64,000 nucleotides of DNA from Chloroflexota bacterium (GTDB lineage Bacteria; Chloroflexota; Anaerolineae; JAAEKA01): assembly GCA_034717495.1 (NCBI GenBank), contig JAYELL010000002.1, forward strand, positions 52,751-116,750, given 5' to 3'. The notes under the pieces were generated by a model. It was not told the DNA's origin. It did no database searches and saw nothing but the letters and a program-made list of their open reading frames with translations. The translations under genes and the position numbers were made by a program. Within the stretch, counting starts at the first letter, position 1; each line of letters begins with the position of its first letter. Below, one piece after another: positions 33,521 to 43,364 of this stretch.

Positions 33521-35686
33521 TCAGCCACCGCCACCGGACTGCTCGACGGTGGCTAGCCGGGCAGACAGGTCCTCAAGCTGGCTGTGCAGTTCGCTGTTCT
33601 CGGCCTCCAGGTCCAGCGTCCGACGGTAGAGCGCCTGAATGGCCGCCAGAGCGACTCCATCCGCATCCACCGCACTGATATAGCGACTGTCCTCGCCGAT
33701 TCCGAAGGCGGTAGAAAAATCCTGACCGCTGGGTCCGACATGGAGCACCTCAGAAGGCTGAGTTCGATAGTGCCATCGCTGAATCGACAATCCCGCCAAT
33801 CTGTCCAACACGCTATCGCCGTCAACCATCTCCAGCTCGACCCGGGAGTCGGCGTCGCTCTGAAACGACCAGGATCCCGATCCGCCAGGCAGAATTGCGC
33901 CTACACTGGCATCGCCGTCGGTGAAAAGTAACACCCCTCCGGAGGCCCGCGCTACAAACTGGTTCGGGGCGCCGGAGGCGATGACCTTCGCGGCCGCCGA
34001 ATCTGACCAGACGAAGGTGCCGTCGTGCGCTGCCTGGGACTGATAGCCTGCGGCAAAGCTGTTTTTGCCTCCGGCCAGGTTTCCCTCGCCGCCAAGCGCG
34101 ACCGCGCCGTCGCCCGCCGCGACATTGAGGCTGCCACCGCAGGAAAAGGACTCATACCCACTTGCGGTGTTATCAATGCCACCACAGACGGTAGAGCCCT
34201 GGCCACTGGCTAAGTTTCCGTCGCCGCCGCCGACGGTGGCGTTGTAATGCGTAGCGTTGTTGGCCTCGCCACCGGCCACCGTGGCCCACCAACCCGAGGC
34301 AAGATTGGCAAACCCGCCCCCGACGGTGGCGTAGTGGCTGCTGGCAGTGTTATGAATACCGCCAGCGACCGTGGCATATTTGGCTGTATCGGTGGATGTT
34401 GGGCCATCGCCGGCCTGATTGTTGCCACCGCCCCCGACGGTACAATAATCGTCGGTGGCACGGTTGCCGGTGTCAGGATCGCTATCATCGCTGCGCCCAC
34501 CGCCGGCGATGGTGGCATAGTTTCCCGTGGCCTGGTTACTTCGGCCGCCGCCAACCGTGGCGTAATCCACGGAGGCCTGGTTGCTCCGGCCGCCGCCAAC
34601 CGTAGCGTAATCCACGGAGGCCTGGTTGCTCCGGCCGCCGCCAACCGTGGCGTAGTCACCAGCGGCGATTCCCCCATCGCCGCCGCTGACGGTGGCGTTT
34701 TCCCCCGGCGCCTCATTGTACGAGCCGCCTCCGACAGTTGCCACAAAACCGCTCGCCACGTTGAATCCACCGCCACTTACTGTAGCGTAGCTGTTGCTGG
34801 CGTTATTCCCCGCGCCGCCGCTGACCGTCGCCTGACTTCCTTTGGCGGTGTTATCCTTGCCACCGGCTACGGTAGCGTAGTTTCGGTTGGACAGGTTGGT
34901 ATCGCCGTTGCCGGCCTGGTTGTTTCCACCTCCCCCAACGAAACCATATTTGTCGGTAACACGATTGGCGGTATCGGGATCACTGATCACCGTCCGTCCT
35001 CCGCCAGCCACAGTGGCATATTCCGCGATCGCAGCATTGCCCCAGCCACCCCCCACGAAGGCCATAAAGCCATCGGCGAGATTCTGAGCGCCGCCTCCGA
35101 TGGTAGCGTACTCATCGCTGGCTGTATTGCCCCAGCCGCCCCCGACGGTGGACAGATCGGCATCGGTGGTGGCGCCGCCGTCGTTGCCGGCCTGGTTCTT
35201 GTAGCCACCGGCCACCGTGCCGTAGTTGTCGGTCACCCGGTTGGGACCGCCGCTGCTGCCCCCTCCTCCGATGGTGGCGCCATAGACGCCGGCGCTCACC
35301 TCGTTGGTTCTATAGCCACCGATCAGGTTGGGGCTGGTGCCATGGGGCGCCAGGTGCAACGCCCTTTGGCCGTTAACTCGAAGTTCCAGAGCCGTGTTAT
35401 CGGTGGTGCCCAGGAAATGAGTGCCCGGGCTGGTGCCGGCGTTGCCGGTCAATGCCCAGTAGTCAGCGCTGAAGACGCCGGTCTCGCCCCAATGCCCTGC
35501 CGTCAGCTGAATATCGAGAACATCCATGTCGCCGTCCTGATTCACGTCGCAGGCCGGATCATAGCCAGGTAAAGAGGTGCATCCATCGCTGGCCGAATTC
35601 TCCGGGCCCTGTGCGACAACCACACCACTCGCCATCATCAGTGCGGCCACGGTAATCAGTACTCCAAGTAATCTGGCTGCCATCAT
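33521..35686 (-). CDS. Secreted YadA-head-like repeat protein with S74-type chaperone C-terminus
   Basis: 721 residues with a signal peptide (about 1-26). A dockerin-like motif YDPACDVNQDGDMDVLDI (about 40-57) is followed by TAGHWG. Then come more than 20 repeats built on the unit ATVGGG-N-A (about 135-570), the pattern of left-handed beta-roll heads of trimeric adhesins. The last ~125 residues (SIQRWHYRTQ, HVGPSGQDFSTAFGIG, ISAVDADGVALAAIQALY and a terminal coiled coil) match the S74/intramolecular chaperone end of phage tail spikes, which helps trimer folding and can cleave itself off. I infer a trimeric surface or extracellular fibre. AAAGGAG precedes ATG 35686. Its repeats create exact 48-bp DNA repeats near 34560-34650. 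Confidence 0.8.
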   Translation of the reverse strand: MMAARLLGVLITVAALMMASGVVVAQGPENSASDGCTSLPGYDPACDVNQDGDMDVLDIQLTAGHWGETGVFSADYWALTGNAGTSPGTHFLGTTDNTALELRVNGQRALHLAPHGTSPNLIGGYRTNEVSAGVYGATIGGGGSSGGPNRVTDNYGTVAGGYKNQAGNDGGATTDADLSTVGGGWGNTASDEYATIGGGAQNLADGFMAFVGGGWGNAAIAEYATVAGGGRTVISDPDTANRVTDKYGFVGGGGNNQAGNGDTNLSNRNYATVAGGKDNTAKGSQATVSGGAGNNASNSYATVSGGGFNVASGFVATVGGGSYNEAPGENATVSGGDGGIAAGDYATVGGGRSNQASVDYATVGGGRSNQASVDYATVGGGRSNQATGNYATIAGGGRSDDSDPDTGNRATDDYCTVGGGGNNQAGDGPTSTDTAKYATVAGGIHNTASSHYATVGGGFANLASGWWATVAGGEANNATHYNATVGGGDGNLASGQGSTVCGGIDNTASGYESFSCGGSLNVAAGDGAVALGGEGNLAGGKNSFAAGYQSQAAHDGTFVWSDSAAAKVIASGAPNQFVARASGGVLLFTDGDASVGAILPGGSGSWSFQSDADSRVELEMVDGDSVLDRLAGLSIQRWHYRTQPSEVLHVGPSGQDFSTAFGIGEDSRYISAVDADGVALAAIQALYRRTLDLEAENSELHSQLEDLSARLATVEQSGGGG
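34540..34660. repeat. 48-bp tandem repeats within the YadA-head-like gene
   Basis: The units around GCCTGGTTGCTCCGGCCGCC recur nearly identically three times (about 34573, 34621 and neighbours). They encode VGGGRSNQASVDYAT repeats. Recent duplication is implied by the near-identity at DNA level. Confidence 0.7.
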
Positions 35687-35766
35687 GACTTCGCTCCTTT
35701 CGGTTGAAAACCGCAGGTCACCGGCCCAATCGGGAGACTCGACTGCGCCTCAGCGACTTATTGACC

Positions 35767-37263
35767 TCACTGCGCTCCTACCAGCACCCACATCAGTCCG
35801 TCACCGGACCACAGCGGCTCCAAAGCCACGCCGACTATCGATCCCATCTCCGCCACCGTGATGCCATCCACGACTGCCTGCCGCGCGGCCCGCACGTGAC
35901 CATCATCCCTATCGACCATCAATGAATCACCTACCTCGATCGCGTTTTGCCCCGCATCGACCTGCACCCGCATGGGTCCATGGGTCACAATGATGAGAAA
36001 CTCGCCCGATTGGGCAGCACCTTCAGCAGGCACCAGGGTCCGGACGATCTCCTGCTTTCCCCGCAAACCCAGGCGGCGTTCTGTTATGCTCGCCCGACCA
36101 GCGACCACACCAATGGCACGTCCCCCTTCGCTCGCCGGCGCAACATCCAGAACCAGCCGCTGGCCAACTTCCGTTCCCGGTGCCACACCCCGTACCACGA
36201 CAATCTCCCCGGGGTCAAGCGATCTGTCGCCAACGTTTCGCGCGAAACTGGCGGATTTACATCCCACGCAACTGCCCGAAATCCTCACATCGCCGTTGAG
36301 ATCGGCGGCCCACTGGCCCGGGTCGAGGACATGGATGCCATCCAGGTCAGCGCGACCCACGAAAAGCCCGTGTCCTTCGGCAGCCCCCACTTCAAGACCA
36401 TCGTTTTCGGGAGACCAGTACCAGGTGTCCGCGTCTCCCGCTTCCGATACTACGACCCCGTTTTCTGCAGCCTGTCCGATGTACAGACCCGACTCTCCCG
36501 CATCGCCAACAGTCATCCCGGATCCTGACGTTTCACCGATCGTGATGCCGTCGCCGCCTGCTGTGCGGATGTCGATACCGTAGTTGGCGGCATCCACGAT
36601 CAGCATGCCGTTGCTGCCAGCCGATTCGATGGACACCCCGTGGATATCCGCGCGTCCCACGAAGAGGCCGTTACCGCCAGCGCCCGCCACCTCAACTCCA
36701 TTCTCAAGGTCGGAGTCCTGGGAAAAGCTGGGGTCACCAGCTGCGAACACTTGAAAACCATCCTCGCGTGCGGTAAACACATCGACCCCATCGCCGCCGG
36801 CAAAATCGACCGCCACACCATCGTCACCGGCGCCGGAAACCCGTATCCCCTTGCCGACCCGTTGCGCATCCACATGAAGTTGGGCGCCTGGCGCATCGGT
36901 GCCGACACCGACCCGTCCATCGACCGTCACGCGCATTGCCTCCCTATCGTTGGTTCGCAGCACAATTGGCCTGTCGTCGGTGGTCCCAAGAAAATTGCTG
37001 CCCAGCGAGGTCCCCGCATTGCCATACAATGACCAGTAATCGGCCGTCCACAGTCCCTGGTGGCCCCAGTGCGAGGCCGTCAGCGTTATGTCAACCACAT
37101 CGATGACCCCATCCCGATTCACATCGCAGGCGGGATCATACGAAGAACCGGTTGAACATCCTGGTCCCAACTCGATTTCGTCCCCGGCCCCCCCTGCGTT
37201 CGCCGTCGCGACGAAAACGAGCATCAGACAGAAAACCAGCACGACATACTTCCGAGTGCGCAT
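35767..37263 (-). CDS. Secreted repeat protein with dockerin-like motif (paralogue A)
   Basis: 498 residues from ATG 37263 (GGGAGG upstream). Signal peptide at 1-23 (ends ATANAGG). The dockerin-like single calcium motif SSYDPACDVNRDGVIDVVDI and TASHWGHQG follow, then LGTTDDRPIVLRTNDREAMRV as in phage-tail-like bases. A stretch of about 180 residues of short G-V/I repeats (for example VGRADIHGVSIESAGSNGM) is predicted to be beta-helical. The C-terminal ~160 residues (GSCVGCKSASFARN onward) have a beta-rich domain shared with the gene at 59881. The promoter at 37335-37362 drives it. Function unknown, presumably extracellular. Confidence 0.75.
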   Translation of the reverse strand: MRTRKYVVLVFCLMLVFVATANAGGAGDEIELGPGCSTGSSYDPACDVNRDGVIDVVDITLTASHWGHQGLWTADYWSLYGNAGTSLGSNFLGTTDDRPIVLRTNDREAMRVTVDGRVGVGTDAPGAQLHVDAQRVGKGIRVSGAGDDGVAVDFAGGDGVDVFTAREDGFQVFAAGDPSFSQDSDLENGVEVAGAGGNGLFVGRADIHGVSIESAGSNGMLIVDAANYGIDIRTAGGDGITIGETSGSGMTVGDAGESGLYIGQAAENGVVVSEAGDADTWYWSPENDGLEVGAAEGHGLFVGRADLDGIHVLDPGQWAADLNGDVRISGSCVGCKSASFARNVGDRSLDPGEIVVVRGVAPGTEVGQRLVLDVAPASEGGRAIGVVAGRASITERRLGLRGKQEIVRTLVPAEGAAQSGEFLIIVTHGPMRVQVDAGQNAIEVGDSLMVDRDDGHVRAARQAVVDGITVAEMGSIVGVALEPLWSGDGLMWVLVGAQ

Positions 37264-37334
37264 GATGTGCCTCCCTTGAATCAAACGCTTTTTCCGCGGC
37301 AATACCGCAGCGCCGTATCATTCCCCACTATTTC

Positions 37335-37362
37335 ATTGTATCACGTTTTTCGGACATTTCAA
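37335..37362 (-). promoter_or_regulatory. Promoter of the dockerin-motif repeat gene
   Basis: Minus strand TTGAAA (37357-37362), 16-base spacer, TACAAT (37335-37340). The leader to ATG 37263 is about 65 bases and includes a GCGG/CCGC hairpin. Confidence 0.65.
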
Positions 37363-37377
37363 CGGGTAGCCGAAAAA

Positions 37378-39150
37378 TCAGTGGTCTGATCTGGAAAGGA
37401 CCCCCTCGCGCCATTGTCGCACCGAGTTGACAAGAAACAGCTTCTCGCAGCGCTTCAGGTCATCGAGGCAAAGAACCCGCGTGCGGATCTTTCCTTGTTC
37501 CAGGAGCCGACCGCGGTAGACACCGGCCAGCAGGCCCGAGGAAACCGGCGGTGTCACCAACTCGCCGTCCAGGTCAAGGACCACGTTTGCCATACTGGCC
37601 TCGGTGATCTCACGACGCTCGTTCCAGAGCAACACCTCGTCGCAGTTGGGCCGGGAGGCCCTCGCCTGCTCATAGACCGAACGATGGGTGGTCTTGTGAT
37701 AGAGAAAACGATCGTTGCTGTCGACGGACCATCGGGCCAGGCCTATCCGAAGCGGTTCCTTTTCCGGCGTCGGGTCCAAAGGCCAGGCCTCGATCCCGAC
37801 TTCGCCATCTTGCGAAACAAGCAGGCGGACGCGCCTGGTTCCTTTCCCCAAACCCACAGCTTTTTTCGCCAATCGACGTTCGATATCTCTCAGATCCACA
37901 TCGATGGCAAAGTACGCCGCGGACTGAGCCAGGCGATCCAGGTGCTGATCCAGAAGAAAATAGCCATCTGCAGGCGTCCAGAGGATGGTTTCCAGGAGAT
38001 CAAAAGAAGGGGATGTTTCCGTCAAAACGCGTGCCTTCAACTGTGCCTCCTGGTACTCGTCATCGGTACTCGAGTCCCAGACAATGCCGCCACCTACACC
38101 GTAGGTCGCCAGGCCAAGGCGTCTGTCGATCAGCACAGTGCGAATCGCAACATTGAACTGAGCCCGGCGACCGGGCGCAATATACCCGATCGCGCCCGTG
38201 TAAACCCCTCGGGGATGAGGCTCTAATCCGGCAATGATCTTCATCGTTCGAACCTTGGGTGCGCCCGTGATGGAAGCGCACGGGAAGAGCGCATTGAGAA
38301 TATCGGGCACTGGCACCCGGGTCCGGGAGATTACGGTGGAGGTCATCTGCCAGACGGTAGGGTACCCTTCAACCTCGAACAACCTGGGGACATGAACGGT
38401 TCCAATGTCAGCCACCCGGCCCATGTCATTGCGGATCATGTCGACGATCATGACGTTCTCCGCCTGGTTCTTGCTGGAATGACGCAGCCATTGGCGCCGG
38501 CCCTGGTCTTCTGCTGGCCAGCGGCCCCTGGAGGCAGTGCCTTTCATCGGCTTGGACAACAGGGTTGTGCCATCCAGTTGGAAAAAAAGCTCCGGCGAGG
38601 CCGAGCAGATCGCCAAATCGCCGGTATCCAGAAATGCAGCGTAGCGGGCTTTCTGGGCTCGGGACAACTTCACGAACAATCCCCACGGATCACCGCCGAA
38701 GGAGGCATGCATCGGGAAGGTGTAGTTCACCTGATAGGTTAATCCAGCGGCAATGGCCTGTTTGATAGCGGAAATAGCCTGGCCGTATGCATCTTCCGTG
38801 ACCGCTGGTTGCCAATCACCAAGATCGTAGCTTGACGAGGAGGATCCGGGGATCTCCCAAAGAACTTCGGGGGGTTTATAAAGACCGAACCATAAAAGAG
38901 GAATCACCGAAGCGTGCACGGTGAGAGCCCGATCAAAGGCGGGCGCTGCTTCGTAGGCGATGTAGCCCGCTGCGTGAAGACCGTGATGGGTCACAGCATG
39001 GTCTATGGCATTGAGGCTGGGACCCACCTCCTCCAGGGAAGTGGCGGAAAAAACAGCAACGGGATCGCTGAATCGCAACCACCGGGTCCCTTGAGCATCC
39101 TGGAGGACAACGAGGCCGGGAGTCACTGCTGCAGTCCTACCAAAGATCAA
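37378..39150 (-). CDS. pabBC: Aminodeoxychorismate synthase component I / 4-amino-4-deoxychorismate lyase fusion
   Basis: 590-residue fusion for p-aminobenzoate in folate synthesis. Residues ~1-370 are a chorismate-binding PabB domain: TYQVNYTFP, SASPELFF, KPMKGTASRG (PIKGT-type Lys that marks PabB), FPCASITGAPK and TGAIGYIAPG. Residues ~380-590 are a PabC/class IV aminotransferase-like lyase: TPADGYFLLDQHLDRL, KTTHRSVYEQA (PLP Lys) and ITEASMANVVLD. The start is TTG 39150, overlapping the plsY end by 14 bases. The glutaminase PabA is not in the window. It is the last gene of the minus-strand run beginning at 44462. Confidence 0.9.
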   Translation of the reverse strand: MIFGRTAAVTPGLVVLQDAQGTRWLRFSDPVAVFSATSLEEVGPSLNAIDHAVTHHGLHAAGYIAYEAAPAFDRALTVHASVIPLLWFGLYKPPEVLWEIPGSSSSSYDLGDWQPAVTEDAYGQAISAIKQAIAAGLTYQVNYTFPMHASFGGDPWGLFVKLSRAQKARYAAFLDTGDLAICSASPELFFQLDGTTLLSKPMKGTASRGRWPAEDQGRRQWLRHSSKNQAENVMIVDMIRNDMGRVADIGTVHVPRLFEVEGYPTVWQMTSTVISRTRVPVPDILNALFPCASITGAPKVRTMKIIAGLEPHPRGVYTGAIGYIAPGRRAQFNVAIRTVLIDRRLGLATYGVGGGIVWDSSTDDEYQEAQLKARVLTETSPSFDLLETILWTPADGYFLLDQHLDRLAQSAAYFAIDVDLRDIERRLAKKAVGLGKGTRRVRLLVSQDGEVGIEAWPLDPTPEKEPLRIGLARWSVDSNDRFLYHKTTHRSVYEQARASRPNCDEVLLWNERREITEASMANVVLDLDGELVTPPVSSGLLAGVYRGRLLEQGKIRTRVLCLDDLKRCEKLFLVNSVRQWREGVLSRSDH

Positions 39151-39754
39151 TCCGTCGCTCGCTTCCCTGGCGCAGGCGACGAAGATTAGGCTGAAGCGTG
39201 ATCACCATTGCAATCGTTACGATCAGGCCAAACACCACGTCCCAGATTCCTACAAGATCGGGACGGACGATCAACAAGAGTACCGCCAGGATTACGCCGC
39301 TTACACCGACCGTCAGGGTAGCGAGAGAGGCATAGCGGCCAAACGCGAAGACAAACAGAGCATATATCAGGTTGGGAATCCCTACAACTGGATTGAGTGC
39401 AATCCACGTAATGGCGGCCGTCGATCCTCCTGCACCCCCGTTGAAGTTGAGAAACAGCGGCCAGATGTGGCCGAGCACGGCTGCAGCCCCGGCCAGTGCA
39501 GCGGTCGCCTCTGGCGGCTCAAGGAAGTTGCGCGCGATCAAGACCGCAGCCACCCCTTTGAAGGTATCGCCAAAGAGAGTCAATGCAACTGGAATCGTCC
39601 TGTGGGTAGCTCGCCAGACATTGGTGCCGCCGGTACGGCCGCTGCCTTCTTCGCGAACATCGACGCCCCACAGGCTGCCCACCAGGTAACCAAAAGGAAT
39701 CGAGCCCAGGAGATAGCCAAGGGCCGCTGCTGCAACCAGGTTCAGGATATTCAC
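39137..39754 (-). CDS. plsY: Glycerol-3-phosphate acyltransferase PlsY
   Basis: 205-residue polytopic membrane enzyme transferring acyl from acyl-phosphate to glycerol-3-phosphate, the first step of phospholipid synthesis. GYLLGSIPFGYLVG at 13-26 is motif 1, GSGRTGGTNVWRATHRT at about 37-53 is motif 2 (GSGNxGATN in most), and GHIWPLFLNFNGGAG near 95-109 is motif 3. Here the usual GGKG is GGAG. About six helices. The start is GTG 39754 with no clear ribosome-binding site; the gap to the glyA stop is 85 bases. Confidence 0.87.
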   Translation of the reverse strand: MNILNLVAAAALGYLLGSIPFGYLVGSLWGVDVREEGSGRTGGTNVWRATHRTIPVALTLFGDTFKGVAAVLIARNFLEPPEATAALAGAAAVLGHIWPLFLNFNGGAGGSTAAITWIALNPVVGIPNLIYALFVFAFGRYASLATLTVGVSGVILAVLLLIVRPDLVGIWDVVFGLIVTIAMVITLQPNLRRLRQGSERRIDLW

Positions 39755-39839
39755 GGGAGATGGTTATGGATAGCCAGGATTGAGCCACCGCCACTGCTCA
39801 CGCCATTCCAGTCGAATCGGGAACCTCTGGGCCGGTAGC

Positions 39840-41141
39840 TCACGCAGGCACTGGAAATCCGCTGCAAAGAAGGCGGATTTCAGCTCGAATACGCTCCTGT
39901 AGGCCCTCGTTCCCGACATCATGGGTAATCTCACCGATCCAGCCGGCGATTTTGCGCATTTCCGCCGGGCCCATGCCACGAGTCGTCACTGCAGGTGTGC
40001 CCAAGCGGATGCCACTGGAAACGGTAGGCTTGGCAGGGTCGAAGGGAATCATATTTTTGTTGGTGTGGATGCCGGCGTTATCGAGGGCTTTTTCAGCTGC
40101 CTTGCCCGATATGCCGGCAGCGCGCAGGTCAACCAGGATCAGGTGATTGTCGGTACCACCACTCACCAATCGCAGGCCCTCTTCCTGCAATCCGGAAGCT
40201 AAGGCCTGGGCGTTGTCCAGGATCCGTTGAGAATAAGCCTTGAACCCAGGCTGCAACGCTTCCCCAAAGGCAACTGCCTTGGCGGAAATCACGTGCATCA
40301 GCGGGCCACCCTGCGTGCCCGGGAAAACAGCGCTGTCGATCTTCTTCTGCAGGTTCTTCTTGCTCAGGATCAGGCCGCCCCGGGGACCCCGCAGGGTCTT
40401 GTGCGTAGTCGTGGTGATCACATCGCAGTATGGCACTGGATCGGGATGAAGGCCCGCGGCAACCAGGCCGGCGATGTGGGCCATATCCATCATCAAAAAA
40501 GCACCGACGCTGTCCGCTATCTCTCGCAGGCGGGGAAAATCGAACCAGCGGGGATAGGCGCTGGCGCCAGCCACGATCAACCGCGGCTGATGAGCGTCTG
40601 CCAGGCGCGCCAGTTCATCACAGTCGATTCGTTCTGACACCCGATCCACGCCATAGTGCTGGAAGTTGTACAGCTTGCCGCTGAAGTTGAACGTGGAGCC
40701 GTGAGTGAGATGGCCACCGTGATCGAGTTTAAGTCCAAGCACGGTGTCGCCCGGCTTAAGCAACGCCAGATAGACAGCGGCATTGGCTTGCGCACCACTG
40801 TGGGGCTGCACGTTGGCATGGTCAGCTCCAAAGAGCGTCTTCGCTCTCGTTAACGCCAACTCTTCAATCACGTCGACATATTGACAACCGCCATAATAGC
40901 GACGCCCGGGATAACCTTCGGCGTATTTATTGGTCAAGACCGAGCCCAGCGCGGCCAAAACCGCGGGACTCACGTAATTCTCCGATGCAATTAACTCGAT
41001 ACCATCGCTCTGGCGTTCTCGCTCTGCCTCAATGGCATTATACAGTTCGGGGTCCTGTTGATGTAGCATCCGGCGAGGATCTGGCAGATCCTCCCATGTC
41101 CGGACGCTATTCAGCAGTTGACCGCCCACATCGACAGTCAT
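39840..41141 (-). CDS. glyA: Serine hydroxymethyltransferase
   Basis: 433-residue PLP enzyme interconverting serine and glycine with tetrahydrofolate. [23 protein letters not shown], the PLP-binding region around [14 protein letters not shown] (Schiff-base Lys), and [19 protein letters not shown] are all present, and length is normal. I chose ATG 41141 with AGGAGG nine bases upstream. An earlier in-frame start (41198) would overlap rlmB and add non-family residues. It shares a folate theme with the downstream pabBC. Confidence 0.95.
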   Translation of the reverse strand: MTVDVGGQLLNSVRTWEDLPDPRRMLHQQDPELYNAIEAERERQSDGIELIASENYVSPAVLAALGSVLTNKYAEGYPGRRYYGGCQYVDVIEELALTRAKTLFGADHANVQPHSGAQANAAVYLALLKPGDTVLGLKLDHGGHLTHGSTFNFSGKLYNFQHYGVDRVSERIDCDELARLADAHQPRLIVAGASAYPRWFDFPRLREIADSVGAFLMMDMAHIAGLVAAGLHPDPVPYCDVITTTTHKTLRGPRGGLILSKKNLQKKIDSAVFPGTQGGPLMHVISAKAVAFGEALQPGFKAYSQRILDNAQALASGLQEEGLRLVSGGTDNHLILVDLRAAGISGKAAEKALDNAGIHTNKNMIPFDPAKPTVSSGIRLGTPAVTTRGMGPAEMRKIAGWIGEITHDVGNEGLQERIRAEIRLLCSGFPVPA

Positions 41142-41187
41142 CCGGGATACCTCCTGGTTGAATTTTGATAGAAATTTGCAATCGCTT

Positions 41188-41940
41188 TCAAGAGCCAATC
41201 TCCCGAGCTGTGCGGGCTGCCACTAAGACGACCGAGCCAGCAACCGCTGCATTCAGAGACTGAATCCGGCCCATCATAGGGATACGTATCAGCCAATCGC
41301 ACTTCTCACGAACAAGCCGGCTAAGCCCCTTGCCTTCGGCGCCCACAACGATCGCCAGGGGGCCGGTCAGATCGCACCGGGCCAAAGCCTGCGCATCGGG
41401 TCTATCCTCCAGTCCGGCAACCCACAGACCGCCTTTCTTGAGCGCATCGATGCTCCGGCTCATATTGTTGACCCGGGCGACCGAGAGGTGCTCAACGGCG
41501 CCGGCCGAAGCATTGACGACAGCTGGGGTTACCCCTGCGGCCCGCCGCTGCGGGATCACAACGCCCTGCACACCCATCGCCTCGGCCGTGCGCAACAGCG
41601 TAGCAAGATTCTGGGGATCCTCCAGATGATCTAACAACAGCATCAGCGGAGGCTCCTGAAGGACCTCAGCAGTTTCCAGCATGGTCTCCAAAGGCACATA
41701 AGGGTAAACCCCCGTCTCCAGTAACACGCCCTGGTGCCGCACGCCGGGCAAAGCCCTGTCCAGACGCTGTTTTTCGACCCGTTGAATCTGACACCTGGCC
41801 TTGGATGCCAGGTGCACAATATCCTGAATCAGGCCAGTCTCCTTGACATTGGCCCCCAGGATCAGTTTGTAGAAACGTCTCCGGCCTGCCCGCAACGCCT
41901 CGTGGACTGCATGCCGGCCGTACAGGTTTTCAATCACCAA
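41188..41940 (-). CDS. rlmB: 23S rRNA (guanosine-2'-O)-methyltransferase RlmB (SpoU/TrmH family)
   Basis: 250-residue SAM-dependent 2'-O-ribose methyltransferase. An N-terminal substrate-binding domain ([20 protein letters not shown]) is followed by the knotted SpoU domain: [20 protein letters not shown] (motif 1), [19 protein letters not shown] (motif 2) and [20 protein letters not shown] (motif 3). The start is TTG 41940 or GTG 41937. It lies between cysS and glyA in the same direction. Confidence 0.92.
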   Translation of the reverse strand: MVIENLYGRHAVHEALRAGRRRFYKLILGANVKETGLIQDIVHLASKARCQIQRVEKQRLDRALPGVRHQGVLLETGVYPYVPLETMLETAEVLQEPPLMLLLDHLEDPQNLATLLRTAEAMGVQGVVIPQRRAAGVTPAVVNASAGAVEHLSVARVNNMSRSIDALKKGGLWVAGLEDRPDAQALARCDLTGPLAIVVGAEGKGLSRLVREKCDWLIRIPMMGRIQSLNAAVAGSVVLVAARTAREIGS

Positions 41941-41967
41941 ATCGCCCTATGCCAATGAACCTTACAA

Positions 41968-43362
41968 CTAGCCAAAATGCCAGGTACTGCCCTCGCGGGT
42001 GTCTTCGATAACGATGCCTAACCCGGTCAGCCGATCCCTCAACTCGTCGGCAAGCTGCCATTGTTTGGCCTCTCTCAACCTGGCACGGGTTTCCACCAGA
42101 AGATCGATGAAGGGTGTAGCTTCAGCCCAGGCGCTGCCCGTTTCTTCGAGCCTCAGTCCAAGAACTCCCGTCAGCTCCCTGATCAGCGCCTGGGCTGTCT
42201 CGAAGGGCTCGCCGCCTATACCCGCATCCCTGGCCCGATTGATCGCCGAAACAAGATCGAAAATGTGCCCGAGTGCCCCGGCAGTGTTGAAGTCATCGTC
42301 CATCGCCGTAACATAGTTCGCCCGCGCTGTTTCGACGGCGGTCAGCAACGCGTCCACTTCCTGTCCGGAGACCTGGCTGCCTGCCGGCGGCTTGAGCGCC
42401 GTACGAAGGCGCGCCAGCCCTCGTTCGTTATCGGCAATCACCCTTTCGTTGAAAGACAGGGGCTTGCGATAATGGGAGGAAAGGATGAGCAATCGCAGGA
42501 CATCAGCCTCGTGCCCGGCAAGAAAGTCATCCACCGTCACCAGGTTACCCAGACTCTTGGACATCTTCTCGCCGCTCAGCTGCAGCATGCCATTATGCAT
42601 CCAGTAACGGGCAAAGGACTTGCCGGTGCAACTCTCGGTCTGCGCGATCTCGTTTTCGTGATGCGGGAAGATCAGGTCGTTTCCACCGCCATGGATATCG
42701 ATCTGCTGGCCCAGGTGCTTCAGAGCCATGGCGGAGCACTCGATATGCCAGCCGGGACGTCCTGGTCCCCAGGGGCTATTCCAGGCAGGCTCACCCGGTT
42801 TCTGCGCCTTCCAGAGCGCAAAATCATTGGCATCTTCCTTGCTTTCGTCCGTCTCGACCCGGGTGCCACTCAGAGCCTTGTCGGTCGTGCGGCGGCTCAG
42901 CTTGCCATAGTCCTCATCCTGACGCACCCGATAATAGACATCGCCGCCCGATTCGTAGGCGTAGCGTGATTCGTGTAACGTCTGCACCATTTCAATGATT
43001 TCACCGATGGTTTCGGATACTAGCGGGTATTGCGTGGCCGGCAGGATATTCAACTCGTCGATGTGGCGCTTGTATTCTGATATGTAGCGATTGGCGATTT
43101 CAAACGGGTCCTGCCCGGTCTCCAGCGAACGCGCAATGATCTTGTCGTCCACATCGGTGAAGTTCATGACATGACGCACCTGGAAGCCGCGGTATTCCAG
43201 GTAACGCCGCACCACGTCGAAGACGATGGAGGACATGGCATGCCCCACGTGAGCCTTGTCATATACAGTCGGTCCACACACATACAGGCGTACCTTGCCT
43301 GTTTCAATGGTCTCAAAGGCCTCTTTTTTGCGGGACAATGTGTTATAGACTTGAAGAGCCAT
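41968..43362 (-). CDS. cysS: Cysteinyl-tRNA synthetase
   Basis: 464-residue class I aminoacyl-tRNA synthetase. [16 protein letters not shown] holds the zinc Cys and the HIGH-like [17 protein letters not shown] and [15 protein letters not shown] supply further zinc ligands, and EKMSKSLGN is the KMSKS loop. The DALR domain and C-terminal tail are complete. It begins two bases beyond the PIN-TRAM stop, so translation is coupled. Confidence 0.96.
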   Translation of the reverse strand: MALQVYNTLSRKKEAFETIETGKVRLYVCGPTVYDKAHVGHAMSSIVFDVVRRYLEYRGFQVRHVMNFTDVDDKIIARSLETGQDPFEIANRYISEYKRHIDELNILPATQYPLVSETIGEIIEMVQTLHESRYAYESGGDVYYRVRQDEDYGKLSRRTTDKALSGTRVETDESKEDANDFALWKAQKPGEPAWNSPWGPGRPGWHIECSAMALKHLGQQIDIHGGGNDLIFPHHENEIAQTESCTGKSFARYWMHNGMLQLSGEKMSKSLGNLVTVDDFLAGHEADVLRLLILSSHYRKPLSFNERVIADNERGLARLRTALKPPAGSQVSGQEVDALLTAVETARANYVTAMDDDFNTAGALGHIFDLVSAINRARDAGIGGEPFETAQALIRELTGVLGLRLEETGSAWAEATPFIDLLVETRARLREAKQWQLADELRDRLTGLGIVIEDTREGSTWHFG

Positions 43363-43364
43363 GC

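Noticed and set aside
34247..35572. 441-residue open frame antisense to the YadA-head-like gene
   Set aside because: Gly/Ala/Val-rich reflection of the repeat DNA; no start signal.
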